Counted from the first letter of the stretch, positions 8,969-17,454 are shown. The stretch is DNA of 64,000 bases from Shouchella sp047238345 (GCF_047238345.1 NZ_JBDFMQ010000001.1:1860001-1924000); one strand, 5' to 3'. Notes: generated by a model not told the origin, from the sequence alone. Numbers and translations: made by a program.

Positions 8969-10013
8969 ATGCGTGATGAAGTGATGGTTGAATTGCTAAT
9001 TTAGCTAGGTTTTGATACGAGACGGTTCCAATGCATCTTCCATTCTCAATGACAGGAAGTGCTGCAAAATTTCGTTCTTCTAATTGTTGAAATGCTTCTT
9101 CAATCGTTGCGTCAGCAGCTACTGTTTGATAGTTAATAATTGGTTGTCCAAAGTAAAAGACGCCCTCTAATTCACCAGATCCAGAAACAACAAACTGTAA
9201 CTCTTGTCTTCCCTCGTCAAGGGTTTCTTTGACATACTCACTTTCTTCGTTAGAAGAAAGAACCGTTTTAATTGTTGGATTGTGTTCCGAGCTCGCTTTC
9301 GCCAAAAATTGAGCGACTGATTCAGAAGCGGGATTTGCTAGAAGTTGCTGAACGGTACCGATTTGTAAGACACGACCGCTTTCCATCATCGCGATACGAT
9401 CACCTAGCAATTTTGCTTCATCCATATCGTGCGTAACAAACACGATGGTTTTTTTAATTTCTCGTTGCAGTGCTTTAACATCCTTCTGTAGTGATGCTCT
9501 GGAAATAGGGTCGAGCGCACTAAATGGCTCGTCCATTAACAAAATATCAGGATTAGCAGCTAATGCTCTTGCCACACCGACACGTTGTTGTTGACCACCG
9601 GACAGATCTTCAGGTAAACGGTCTCGATACGTTTCTGGTTCGAGTCCAACTAACGTTAACAGTTCATCAATCCGAGCAATCGTTTCGTCTCGTTTCCATC
9701 CTTTTAATTCTGGAACAATAGAAATGTTTTCAGCTACGGTCATATGGGGGAACAATGCGATTTGCTGCAACACGTACCCTATATTCCAACGCAATTGATG
9801 AATATCACCATGTCCCGTATTTTTATTATCAATTAAAATATCTCCTGTAGTTGGCGAAATTAATCGATTGATCATTTTTAAAGTGGTTGTTTTGCCGCAC
9901 CCGCTTGGTCCGATCAAGACAAAAAACTCTCCTTTTTCAATCGTGAAATCTGCTTCAGCTACAGCCTTTGTTCCATCGTCGTACTCTTTTGACACATGAT
10001 TAAATGTAATCAA
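8967..10013 (-). CDS. OpuC-like quaternary-amine ABC transporter ATPase with CBS domain
   Basis: 348 residues. Walker A is GPSGCGKTTTLK, the Q-loop is GYVLQQIALFPHMTV, the signature is LSGGQQQRVGVARAL, and Walker B is ILLMDEPFSALDP. This is the OpuAA/OpuCA/ProV wording. The C-terminal 100 residues include one clear CBS motif (ADATIEEAFQQLEERNFAALPVIENGRCIGTV); OpuCA proteins usually carry a tandem pair that senses ionic strength, and the first CBS here looks degenerate. The start is a TTG at 10013 (ITFNHVSK follows), with AAGGGG 11 bases upstream. It forms an operon with the fused permease/binding protein. Confidence 0.92.
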   Translation of the reverse strand: MITFNHVSKEYDDGTKAVAEADFTIEKGEFFVLIGPSGCGKTTTLKMINRLISPTTGDILIDNKNTGHGDIHQLRWNIGYVLQQIALFPHMTVAENISIVPELKGWKRDETIARIDELLTLVGLEPETYRDRLPEDLSGGQQQRVGVARALAANPDILLMDEPFSALDPISRASLQKDVKALQREIKKTIVFVTHDMDEAKLLGDRIAMMESGRVLQIGTVQQLLANPASESVAQFLAKASSEHNPTIKTVLSSNEESEYVKETLDEGRQELQFVVSGSGELEGVFYFGQPIINYQTVAADATIEEAFQQLEERNFAALPVIENGRCIGTVSYQNLAKLAIQPSLHHA

Positions 10014-10052
10014 TACTCCCTACACCCCTTTTAACAAAAACGCTCTTTATTC

Positions 10053-10078
10053 TTACCCGTTATCATGCCTAGTTAACC
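10053..10078 (-). promoter_or_regulatory. candidate sigma-B promoter of the OpuC-like operon
   Basis: On the minus strand GGTTAA, 14 bases, GGGTAA, about 40 bases before the TTG start. This resembles the sigma-B consensus GTTTAA-N12-15-GGGWAW. Several B. subtilis osmoprotectant uptake genes are partly sigma-B dependent. The -35 half overlaps the palindrome GTTAAC. Confidence 0.35.
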
Positions 10079-10094
10079 TTATTATCATGAAAAA

Positions 10095-10118
10095 AACACG
10101 CGAATAGTTTCGCGTGTT
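10095..10118 (-). terminator. terminator after the SDR gene
   Basis: A 10-bp perfect stem (AACACGCGAA with TTCGCGTGTT) and 4-base loop, followed on the minus strand by a T run. The promoter-side arm overlaps the SDR stop codon. Confidence 0.9.
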
Positions 10119-10908
10119 ATCGTTGAAATGCTGCGGCTCCCGTAAGGAACCCAGATTGGCCGATCGACTGTCCGCCGTCTATTGTAACGCACGTTCCATT
10201 TATATACGATCCTTCAGGGGAAAGTAAGTATTGCGCTAAACGAGCGACTTCTTCTCCTTTACCGAAGCGCTGCAAAGGAACGCTTTTTAATGCCATTTTG
10301 TGTGCCTTTTCACTTTGGATTAGCTTGTCAACCCCACCAGTATTTTCGATAGGCCCTGGCGCGATCGCATTGACGCGAATGCCGTAAGATGCGCCCCACT
10401 CAACCGCGAGGGTTTTCGTCATCGCTAACACCCCAGCTTTGGCACTGGCTGAATGAACAACTCCTGGTCCTCCTGTTTCAGCGTAGGTGGCCACAATATT
10501 TACCATTGATCCTGTTTGCTGGTCGGTAATCCAGCGTTTTCCAATTGTTTGTGTCATATGCCATGTTCCGTTTAAAACAATATCAATGACAGCGTGCCAA
10601 CCATTTTCACTTAAATCTTCGGACGGACAAAGAAAATTTCCAGCAGCATTATTCACAACGCCTGTAATTGGCCCAACATGCTCATAGACGTCTTGGACCA
10701 TTCTTTCGATATCTTCGCGGTTTCGTACGTCTAAAGCAAACGTTTGAATTTGCTCAGGGAATGTTTCGAGCTCTTGCTTTGTTTGTGCAAGTCGTTCTTC
10801 ATTTCGCGCGCAAACAATAACACGTGCTCCTGCTTGGGCAAATTGTTTAACCATAGCTTTTCCCATTCCGCTGCTACCGCCAGTAACAACAATCACTTCA
10901 TTTTCCAT
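10117..10908 (-). CDS. fadH: short-chain dehydrogenase, 2,4-dienoyl-CoA reductase type (YkuF/FadH-like)
   Basis: 263 residues from the ATG at 10908, which has AGGAGGT nine bases upstream; the frame is open for 30 more codons but no ribosome site serves them. The Rossmann motif is TGGSSGMGKAM and the NNAAGNF motif follows. The usual YxxxK active site is replaced by SASAK in GVVHSASAKAGVLAMTKTLAVEWG, the Ser-x3-Lys arrangement of mitochondrial and bacterial 2,4-dienoyl-CoA reductases. This supports NADPH-dependent reduction of dienoyl-CoA during oxidation of unsaturated fatty acids. No other fatty-acid gene adjoins it. Confidence 0.85.
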   Translation of the reverse strand: MENEVIVVTGGSSGMGKAMVKQFAQAGARVIVCARNEERLAQTKQELETFPEQIQTFALDVRNREDIERMVQDVYEHVGPITGVVNNAAGNFLCPSEDLSENGWHAVIDIVLNGTWHMTQTIGKRWITDQQTGSMVNIVATYAETGGPGVVHSASAKAGVLAMTKTLAVEWGASYGIRVNAIAPGPIENTGGVDKLIQSEKAHKMALKSVPLQRFGKGEEVARLAQYLLSPEGSYINGTCVTIDGGQSIGQSGFLTGAAAFQR

Positions 10909-11082
10909 ATTGACCTGACCTCCTGCCTCATGCAATCCGTTCTCCTCCCTTTCATTATGAAGAAGATCGCAGAAAATTGAAAGGGTTTGCAAAAACAAAT
11001 TTTCGCTTATTTTTCAGCTGAACGCAAGTATTGGATTTTTGCAATGAGAAAGACAATTACTCAGCCTTTCATTAATAACTGC

Positions 11083-11128
11083 AAAATAAACGTTCCATGA
11101 AATAATCATTTCACAGAACGTTTATTTT
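11083..11128. repeat. large dyad upstream of the xerS-like gene
   Basis: AAAATAAACGTTC (11083-11095) and GAACGTTTATTTT (11116-11128) are perfect 13-bp complements. Inside them a second perfect 6-bp stem (TGAAAT/ATTTCA) closes on the 4-base loop AATC, leaving a 2-by-2 internal mismatch. The structure lies between two divergent genes, 29 bases before the recombinase ATG, so it does not end a transcript from either. A hairpin in the 5' leader, an operator, or a recombinase binding site are all possible. Confidence 0.7.
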
Positions 11129-11156
11129 ACGTTAAACTAGAGTTGAGGTGACCAAG

Positions 11157-12224
11157 ATGTCGATATTCGCTAAAATTAATCAACACGATTCTCGAAAGGA
11201 TCAGCAGCAGATTAATCGTGACAAGCACACGTTCCGACGTTTAGATGATATGCCTGATTTTATCCAAGGCTATGTCCAATATATTTTGTCGTTAGGTTAT
11301 AGTCATTCAACGATTCAACGCTATATTTATGATTACGTAGATTTTTTTAATTTTGTCCAGCGGCAAAGTGATGAAGAAATGTTTTCATCAACAGCAATCA
11401 AGCTAAATGACTTTGCCCAATTAAATCAACAAGGTATTGAACATTATGTTTCGTTTCTAGCAATGGAGTTAGAAAATGAAGCGAAAACGATCAACCGAAA
11501 ACTATCTGCTCTTCAATCGCTCTTTCATTATTTAATAAAACAATATGGACTTTCAGAAAACCCTGTTTTATCCGTGACACGGCCAAAAGTTAAAAAACGG
11601 GAACCGATATATTTGTCGATTGAAGAAATGAAAGCAATTGTAAACCTAGCATTAAGTGAAGAAGGGTTAAGCGCAAGGCAAAAAAAATATCACGAGTTGC
11701 TGCGGATGCGGGATTATACAGCAATTATGCTTCTTGTACGCACCGGATTACGGGTGTCTGAACTAGCGTCCCTTGAACATGCCGACATCCATTTCTCTCA
11801 CCAGGAAATGCGAGTACTTGGCAAAGGCAATAAACAGCGGACGATTCCGTTGTCGGAAGAAGTTTTGCAAGTTATTCGACAATACGTCGATAGTCTACCT
11901 GTTGATGTTCGACCTAACCAACACGACGCTCTTTTGGTCGGCTTTGATTTTCGGACGATGGCGTATACGCCTTCTATCGGTGTAAGTGCGCTGCAAAAAA
12001 TGATCCAACGATTAATAGATCGAGCAAAAATGACGATCCCTTCTCTTGCGAACCGAACCATCACGGCACATAAACTTCGTCATAGTTTCGCGACGGCGCT
12101 TATTCGGAATGGTGTAAATGTATTGACGTTGCAACAGTTATTAGGCCACGAATCTGTTGCCACAACCCAAGTGTATGCACATGTAGACTATGAAGCGAAA
12201 ATTAAAGCGATTCATTCGTGGTAG
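11157..12224 (+). CDS. xerS: tyrosine recombinase, XerS-like
   Basis: 355 residues from the ATG at 11157, where GAGGTG gives seven-base spacing; a GTG at 11148 overlaps that site and is less likely. The N-terminal SAM-like domain is FIQGYVQYILSLGYSHSTIQRY. The catalytic set is complete: Arg in LLVRTGLRVSEL, His-x-x-Arg in HKLRHSFATAL, His in LLGHESVATTQ and the nucleophile Tyr in VYAHVDY. The length and the extra N-terminal basic stretch match XerS (about 356 residues), which in streptococci resolves chromosome dimers alone at a site next to its own gene. It could instead be an uncharacterised Xer paralogue. No integrated element surrounds it. Confidence 0.82.
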   Translation: MSIFAKINQHDSRKDQQQINRDKHTFRRLDDMPDFIQGYVQYILSLGYSHSTIQRYIYDYVDFFNFVQRQSDEEMFSSTAIKLNDFAQLNQQGIEHYVSFLAMELENEAKTINRKLSALQSLFHYLIKQYGLSENPVLSVTRPKVKKREPIYLSIEEMKAIVNLALSEEGLSARQKKYHELLRMRDYTAIMLLVRTGLRVSELASLEHADIHFSHQEMRVLGKGNKQRTIPLSEEVLQVIRQYVDSLPVDVRPNQHDALLVGFDFRTMAYTPSIGVSALQKMIQRLIDRAKMTIPSLANRTITAHKLRHSFATALIRNGVNVLTLQQLLGHESVATTQVYAHVDYEAKIKAIHSW

Positions 12225-12247
12225 ATACGAGGATGGGACACGTGCTG

Positions 12248-12281
12248 AAAAGACGGTTAATCAAGAGATTAATCGTCTTTT
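12248..12281 (+). terminator. terminator after the xerS-like gene
   Basis: AAAAGACGGTTAATC pairs with GATTAATCGTCTTTT (one G-T pair) around the loop AAGA, followed by TCTTTGTTCTTT. Confidence 0.85.
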
Positions 12282-12656
12282 CTTTGTTCTTTATCATGCT
12301 GGTATAAGAGCTTAAGAGTCCGCAACAAAGAAGATATGGTTAACGGAAGTAAAACGGATTTTGTGCTTGTAACCGCGGAAAAGCGAGAGTGGTACTCATA
12401 ACTAATTGTCATTATCGGTGTTTCAAACGACAACATACGTTTAGTCCCATTCCTTTTCGTGTATACGGAACAAATTAAGTATACATATTAATTATTATGT
12501 AAACTTAATAAGTGCATGGTTTTATTACACAATCATACATAACTTATTCCAATTAATTTTTTTATAAATCATGTATAGTCTCTTTTTTCTCGGACAAACT
12601 ACAAGCAACTTCCAAAGATAACGAACGTAGAATATGCGCAAAAAGGAGTGAGTCTA
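12282..12656. other. intergenic region without a convincing gene
   Basis: 375 bases between the terminator and the next start. The first part holds a 21-codon frame (ATG at about 12338, ending WYS) with a poor ribosome site, and the motif ACCGCGGAAAAGCGAG, which recalls a short sequence I have seen dispersed in Bacillaceae intergenic DNA (from memory, unverified). The second part (12480-12600) is very AT-rich and probably carries the promoter of the membrane protein gene at 12657. I see no RNA gene. Confidence 0.4.
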
Positions 12657-13253
12657 ATGTTTTCCTTTTTTATCCATTCTTTTGCATCGATTTTTTCTGT
12701 CACTTATCCGATCTTTTTTAATCATATGAGTAAACCGAAACAAACGGTTGATGGTGAAGAATATGTATCGGGCACAGTCTTATTTACTGTAGCCATAAGT
12801 ATCTTTATTCTTCTTGTCGCACAAGTTATATTCTCTTGGGCTTATGTCCCTATTGGATTTATGCAAATGCTTGGCGGTCTTGTTATTTTATCAATTGCCA
12901 TTACCTTAATGCGGAAGAATAGTCCGATTTCATCCAATTGGAAAGACTGGTTTCACACGTCGGTTGAAGATGGATTTTCAAGCATTGAAGAAATGCTTCA
13001 TTCTGTTAAACAATTAACGGCAAATCAGCCTAAATCCATAACGGCTTACGTTACATACTTGGCTTTTTTTGCTGTATACTGTGTATCTTATGCCCTTCAC
13101 TTGCTAATATGTTGGGTATACGGCCAGTTAAACAATCGTGCCCTTTTCTTTGTGACGAAATTTACAGGGCTCATTTTAACTTTCTTCGCACTTGAAATGC
13201 TGCTGTTTGGCTTTATGGACGTGTTAAGTGTCATTGATCAGCGTGCTTCATAA
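12657..13253 (+). CDS. hypothetical multi-pass membrane protein
   Basis: 198 residues from the ATG at 12657; AAAAGGAG lies nine bases upstream, and the in-frame GTG at 12648 overlaps that site. Hydrophobic segments occur at about 5-22, 42-65, 67-88, 127-150 and 160-190, with a soluble stretch between (SSNWKDWFHTSVEDGFSS). I do not recognise the family. It stands alone, convergent with the carboxypeptidase gene and sharing its terminator. Confidence 0.7.
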   Translation: MFSFFIHSFASIFSVTYPIFFNHMSKPKQTVDGEEYVSGTVLFTVAISIFILLVAQVIFSWAYVPIGFMQMLGGLVILSIAITLMRKNSPISSNWKDWFHTSVEDGFSSIEEMLHSVKQLTANQPKSITAYVTYLAFFAVYCVSYALHLLICWVYGQLNNRALFFVTKFTGLILTFFALEMLLFGFMDVLSVIDQRAS

Positions 13254-13255
13254 TG

Positions 13256-13286
13256 AAAAAGACTTGGAACATTTCCAAGTCTTTTT
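13256..13286. terminator. bidirectional terminator
   Basis: A perfect 14-bp stem (AAAAAGACTTGGAA with TTCCAAGTCTTTTT) with a 3-base loop. A- and T-runs on either side let it serve the membrane protein gene on the plus strand and the carboxypeptidase gene on the minus strand. Confidence 0.92.
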
Positions 13287-13287
13287 T

Positions 13288-14784
13288 TTATAAGCGATAA
13301 AGCTTTGTGTATTTCTCTGTTAAATACTGAATGAGAGGTGTTGGATCAATTCCACCACCTGTGATGCTTTCAATAAGGTCTTTTGGCTTTTTCACTGCAC
13401 CATATTGGTGAATTCGTTCCGTTAGCCATACACGGATTGGTTCAAGTTGTTTTGTTCTTACTAATTCCTCAAAGTTCGGGAATTCTTGTTTTAACACTTC
13501 GTTTATTTGTGCTGCATAAATAAATCCAAGAGCGTAAGACGGGAAGTAGCCAAAGTCTCCAGATGACCAGTGTACATCTTGTAAAACCCCTTCACCATCG
13601 TTACTTGGCACAATCCCTAAGTATTCTTCCATTTTTTCGTTCCAAAGCTTTGGTAAATCCTCAACCTCTATTGATCCTTCAAATAACCCTTTTTCAAGTT
13701 CATAACGAAGAATAATATGTAAACAGTATGTTAATTCATCTGCTTCTATGCGAATCATCGACGGTTTTGCTTCGTTTAAACCGAAATAAAAGTCTTGTAA
13801 CGAGACATGTTTAAATTGAGCTGGCGCGAATGTCGTTAAATCTGCATACATAGCTTCCCAAAAAGGATACGATTGTCCAATAAATTTTTCCCAGAAAAGG
13901 GATTGGGATTCATGAATGCCCATTGATGTGCCACTTGCTAGACCGTATGGGATCAACTCTTCTGATATGTTTTGCTCATATAGCGCATGTCCTCCTTCGT
14001 GAATGGTTCCCAACAGTGCAACACGAAAATCTTGTTCATTGTATTTCGTTGTTACGCGCACATCACTTGGGTTTATGCCGATTGCAAAAGGATGTACACT
14101 TTCATCTAAACGACCTTTGTTAAAATTGTAGCCCATCGTGTTTAAAAAAGATTTGCTTAGTTCTTCTTGTTTTTCTTTTGGAAATGATTTAAAAAGAAAC
14201 GAAGTATCCGGTTGGTCAGATGCATGTATGACTTTCTGAATCAAAGGGATAAGGTGTTCTTTTATTGTTGCAAATACGGTATCAAGGGTGTCGGTGAAAA
14301 CACCAGGCTCATATTGATCCAATAGGGTATTGTATGGATGTTGTTCATAGCCTAAGTATTGAACAAAACGCTTTTTAAATGCGACAATCTCTTGTAAATA
14401 AGGTTTGAAGATTTCAAAATCGTTTTTTTCCTTTGCTTCTTCCCACTTGACTTCTGCATTCGTTTGCAACTTCACAAATGCTAAATAATCATCAACTGGG
14501 ATTTTTGTATTCTGATTATACGCTTTTTCTGCTTCTTCAATAGCTCTACTTAATATTTCCGATTGCTCTTGTTCTTTTTTTAATTCATCAATTAAATCTT
14601 TTAAATCACCTGAAGTTGTCATCTCGTACAATTCACTTGATAACGTCTCCATTATTTCAGCACGCTGCGTAACGCCACCAGCTGGAGCCCCAGTTCGTGC
14701 ATCCCAAATTACTAGACCAAGCATTTGTTCAAAATGATTTTTTCGTTTTAAATATTCAAGAAATTTTTCTTCGGTTTGAGTCAT
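13288..14784 (-). CDS. ypwA: M32 family metallocarboxypeptidase (Taq type, YpwA)
   Basis: 498 residues from the ATG at 14784 (MTQTEEKFLEYL), with GGAAGGGTGG upstream; a further 49 in-frame codons lead to another ATG but run through the promoter of the divergent gene. The zinc site is GTIHEGGHALYEQN, with the third ligand in MGIHESQSLFWEKF, and the family signature DVRVTTKYNEQDF precedes it. M32 enzymes are cytoplasmic, metal-dependent carboxypeptidases removing single C-terminal residues. The length is normal for the family (about 500). Its position next to ypsC and rnpB agrees with B. subtilis gene order. Confidence 0.93.
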   Translation of the reverse strand: MTQTEEKFLEYLKRKNHFEQMLGLVIWDARTGAPAGGVTQRAEIMETLSSELYEMTTSGDLKDLIDELKKEQEQSEILSRAIEEAEKAYNQNTKIPVDDYLAFVKLQTNAEVKWEEAKEKNDFEIFKPYLQEIVAFKKRFVQYLGYEQHPYNTLLDQYEPGVFTDTLDTVFATIKEHLIPLIQKVIHASDQPDTSFLFKSFPKEKQEELSKSFLNTMGYNFNKGRLDESVHPFAIGINPSDVRVTTKYNEQDFRVALLGTIHEGGHALYEQNISEELIPYGLASGTSMGIHESQSLFWEKFIGQSYPFWEAMYADLTTFAPAQFKHVSLQDFYFGLNEAKPSMIRIEADELTYCLHIILRYELEKGLFEGSIEVEDLPKLWNEKMEEYLGIVPSNDGEGVLQDVHWSSGDFGYFPSYALGFIYAAQINEVLKQEFPNFEELVRTKQLEPIRVWLTERIHQYGAVKKPKDLIESITGGGIDPTPLIQYLTEKYTKLYRL

Positions 14785-14889
14785 GTTATCGCCACCCTTC
14801 CGTTCTAGCATACGTCTAAATTGCTTGTAGGACAAGACAAAAGACGAGAGATTGAAGTTATGATACACTAATCTCGTAGGAGTGATAAG

Positions 14890-15207
14890 ATGAATGTTGA
14901 AATTACCGATGCGGCAGTAGCGTTTTATCAAAATGAAATGAATTTAACACCAGGCGATCAGCTTCGATTGTTTGTACGAGTTGGCGGAGTAGGTTCAGGT
15001 GGTTTTTCTGTGGGTATTACGAGAGAAATTGAAGGGCATAATTATGAGATGCTTGAGAAAAAAGGCATTCAGTTCTTTGTTGCTAAAGATGATTTATGGT
15101 ACATCGATGGCATGAAAATTGATTATGATGACGATCGTGACATGGTCATGTTTACCCAATCAAAATTTGATAATTTAGATCATCCTTTATTCATAAAAGA
15201 AACATGA
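14890..15207 (+). CDS. HesB/IscA-fold protein, YneR-like, without cysteines
   Basis: 105 residues. The sequence follows the A-type iron-sulfur carrier fold (NVEITDAAVAFYQ, LRLFVRVGGVGSGGFSVGI, YIDGMKIDYDDD) but has no cysteine, including none at the positions that bind clusters in IscA. It therefore belongs to the HesB/YadR/YfhF (YneR) group of unknown function and probably does not carry a cluster in the usual way. It starts at 14890 behind TAGGAGTG and is divergent from ypwA. Confidence 0.85.
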   Translation: MNVEITDAAVAFYQNEMNLTPGDQLRLFVRVGGVGSGGFSVGITREIEGHNYEMLEKKGIQFFVAKDDLWYIDGMKIDYDDDRDMVMFTQSKFDNLDHPLFIKET

Positions 15208-15226
15208 GCCAACGTTGGCTCATGTT
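15201..15226 (+). terminator. terminator after the HesB-like gene
   Basis: A perfect 12-bp stem (AACATGAGCCAA with TTGGCTCATGTT) and a 2-base centre, followed by T residues; it overlaps the stop codon. Confidence 0.85.
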
Positions 15227-15232
15227 TTTCAT

Positions 15233-15511
15233 TTAACTATAGTCGTTGTCCTGCGCTTCATCCAGCTGATGACTAGCTTGATCGAGAAGCGCTGAAGAAT
15301 GGGCAAAAAAAGCTTCGTCTATATTCCCTTGGTAAGCCAGTGCTTGCTTAAATTGTTCTTCCGCTTGTTCAAGTGCTTGCGTTGCTGCTTCTAATTGCTG
15401 CCCGTCCATGCTTCGTGTGGCTTGTCCGATCATATGTTGAGCGGCTTTAATCGCCAGTTCAATTTGTTCTAAATTGCGATAGCCATCTTCTTGGTTTGAA
15501 TACTGATTCAT
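15233..15511 (-). CDS. small helical protein, DUF2564-like
   Basis: 92 residues, acidic and glutamine-rich. Two predicted amphipathic helices pair around LEQIELAIKAAQHMIGQATRSM and EAATQALEQAEEQFKQAL. The wording resembles the DUF2564 family of Bacillus, from memory. No membrane segment, signal or catalytic motif is visible. The start at 15511 has GGGAGG. It is a single gene in its own unit; function unknown. Confidence 0.7.
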   Translation of the reverse strand: MNQYSNQEDGYRNLEQIELAIKAAQHMIGQATRSMDGQQLEAATQALEQAEEQFKQALAYQGNIDEAFFAHSSALLDQASHQLDEAQDNDYS

Positions 15512-15588
15512 GAAGTCAACCTCCCTTTTGTTTTACTATAAACAAAAGAGTTGTTTTTTATACATAAGTTTACATAATATTTATATGG

Positions 15589-17055
15589 TTAACTACCTTC
15601 ATGAGAATTTAATTTTGGAAAAGCTGGTTCCAATTGCTTATAGAGCATCTCATACAAATTAAATTGCTTCTTATAGATGTGGTGATCCGTTTCGTTCGGT
15701 TCAAATTGCTCACTATATGCTTGATTCTGTTTTTCTAACGCACCACGTGCTAGCCTTACTGCACCTAATGCAGAAGCATGATATGTTTCTTGCAGGCGAA
15801 CCGGTTTTCCTGATATATCAGCGAGAAGCTGGACCCATTTTTTTGATCGGGCAAACCCTCCAGATGCTTGAATTCGTGTAATAGGTGCAACTGATTCTTC
15901 CAAAGATGTTAAAACGGATTGTAAACTGTAAAGGATCCCCTCTAACACAGCACGACTAAAGTGAGCACGGGTGTGTGTTCGTCTCATCCCAATAAAAGCT
16001 CCACTTGCCTCTCCATTCCAGTGAGGTGCTCGTTCACCATTTAAAAATGGTAAAAATAGTAGTCCGTCTGCGCCTGGGCGTACGGTAAAAGCTTCTTCAA
16101 TGATCTCATTTACAGTGGCACCTTTTGCAAAGTGCTCAATAAACCATTCCAACGCAATACCACCGTTATTTGTCGCTCCACCAGCAATCCAAGTTGAATC
16201 ATTTAGCACGTAGCAAAACGTTCTCATATCTGCATCGGTTAACGGTTGTGAAGTTGTCATTCGTACAGCGCCACTTGTCCCAATCGTCAGTGTTGCAACG
16301 TTTTCAATTAGCCCTCCAGCGCCAACATTCGCAAGCACACCATCACTGGCACCTATTGTAAATGTACATGATTCTGCAAATGAAAACGCTTGAAGAATTT
16401 CCGTTCTTTTAGAGAAGCGATAGTCTGTCGGCACAATTGGTGATAGTTTCTCTTGGTCGAGCTGCAAGAATGATAGAATACTAGCGTCCCACTGCTTTGT
16501 GTGCAGGTTATATATCCCTGTGCTACTTGCTAAAGATTGATCTACCGCGAATTCGCCAAATAAATGAAAACATATAAATTCTTTTATAGAAATAAATTTA
16601 TAGGTGCTTGAAAAAATCTCTGGCCAATGTTCTCTTATCCATGTTAATTTCCCAATCCAAGACATCGGATGAATGGGTGTTCCTGTTTTTGTATAAAATT
16701 GTCTTCCTTGTTCCGTATCTTTTAACGTATTTGTAATCGTTTGTGAGCGTGTATCTGCCCAAGTTAGTAAGTTTGTTAATGGTCTACCTGTTTTGTCTAT
16801 AGCCATTAAAGAATGCATGGCTGAAGAAAAAGATAAGCTTGTTATATCAGCTGGAGCGATTTCCGTCTCGGTAAGAATCTGTCTCATACTATGTAAAGCA
16901 GCTTCACGAATGGCGACTGGATCTTGTTCTGCATAAGAAGGTTTTTCTTGAATTAACGGATAGCTTGTTTCGTGCTCAGAGATCTGAAGGTAGTCCTGAG
17001 AGAATAAAACGACTTTCGTGCTTGTTGTTCCAATATCAATAGCTAGTGAATACAT
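15589..17055 (-). CDS. gntK: FGGY-family sugar kinase, gluconokinase-like
   Basis: 488 residues. The N-terminal phosphate loop is SLAIDIGTTSTKVVLFS, and the substrate-side text NLLTWADTRSQ is characteristic of gluconokinases. The FGGY signature region reads EGILYSLQSVLTSLEESVAPITRIQASGGFARSKKW. The predicted reaction is ATP-dependent phosphorylation of D-gluconate. Unlike B. subtilis gntRKPZ, no regulator, permease or 6-phosphogluconate dehydrogenase adjoins it, so the substrate could be a related acid or polyol. The start at 17055 has AAAGGGG. The 94-residue gene upstream is 17 bases away and probably cotranscribed. Confidence 0.82.
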   Translation of the reverse strand: MYSLAIDIGTTSTKVVLFSQDYLQISEHETSYPLIQEKPSYAEQDPVAIREAALHSMRQILTETEIAPADITSLSFSSAMHSLMAIDKTGRPLTNLLTWADTRSQTITNTLKDTEQGRQFYTKTGTPIHPMSWIGKLTWIREHWPEIFSSTYKFISIKEFICFHLFGEFAVDQSLASSTGIYNLHTKQWDASILSFLQLDQEKLSPIVPTDYRFSKRTEILQAFSFAESCTFTIGASDGVLANVGAGGLIENVATLTIGTSGAVRMTTSQPLTDADMRTFCYVLNDSTWIAGGATNNGGIALEWFIEHFAKGATVNEIIEEAFTVRPGADGLLFLPFLNGERAPHWNGEASGAFIGMRRTHTRAHFSRAVLEGILYSLQSVLTSLEESVAPITRIQASGGFARSKKWVQLLADISGKPVRLQETYHASALGAVRLARGALEKQNQAYSEQFEPNETDHHIYKKQFNLYEMLYKQLEPAFPKLNSHEGS

Positions 17056-17072
17056 GTTGTAACCCCTTTACG

Positions 17073-17357
17073 TTAAAGCATCCGTTTATACCCTAAGTCA
17101 TGAAACCATAAGAAATCATTGCGGTCTAATGCCACTAACTGTAAGGCTTGGTAATCGATATCTAATAGATGACTGTCCACGGGCATGATGTCTTTATAAT
17201 AGATTAAAATCGGTTCCTTAGAACGACTCTTGTCTATTGTATAAAAAAAATACGTTTGATACATTAATTCTTGGCAAATGCATGAAGGATTTTTTTCAAT
17301 CCATCCTAAAATTTTGTTCATCCCTCTTTGAATATAAATCCAAGAACCATCTTTCAA
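17073..17357 (-). CDS. hypothetical protein
   Basis: 94 residues from a TTG at 17357, eight bases after AAGGAG; a GTG three codons upstream overlaps that ribosome site. The text is mixed alpha/beta with aromatic patches (SWIYIQRGMNKILGWIE, MYQTYFFYTI) and no membrane segment. I do not recognise it. It lies 17 bases before the gluconokinase-like gene and probably shares its mRNA. Confidence 0.6.
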   Translation of the reverse strand: MKDGSWIYIQRGMNKILGWIEKNPSCICQELMYQTYFFYTIDKSRSKEPILIYYKDIMPVDSHLLDIDYQALQLVALDRNDFLWFHDLGYKRML

Positions 17358-17454
17358 TTTACTCACTCCTTATATGCCTTTTTGTTAGTTTATCTGTTTA
17401 GTGAATTTTTATGAATTCTAATACGGTGAATGAAATTATTTTATTTTGATAAAA

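Noticed and set aside
11083..11128. Reading the dyad as an ordinary terminator
   Set aside because: Both flanking genes point away from it and no transcript from either side should end there.
11148..12224. xerS-like gene as integrase of a mobile element
   Set aside because: No attachment repeats, excisionase, phage or transposon genes adjoin it, and the neighbours are core genes.
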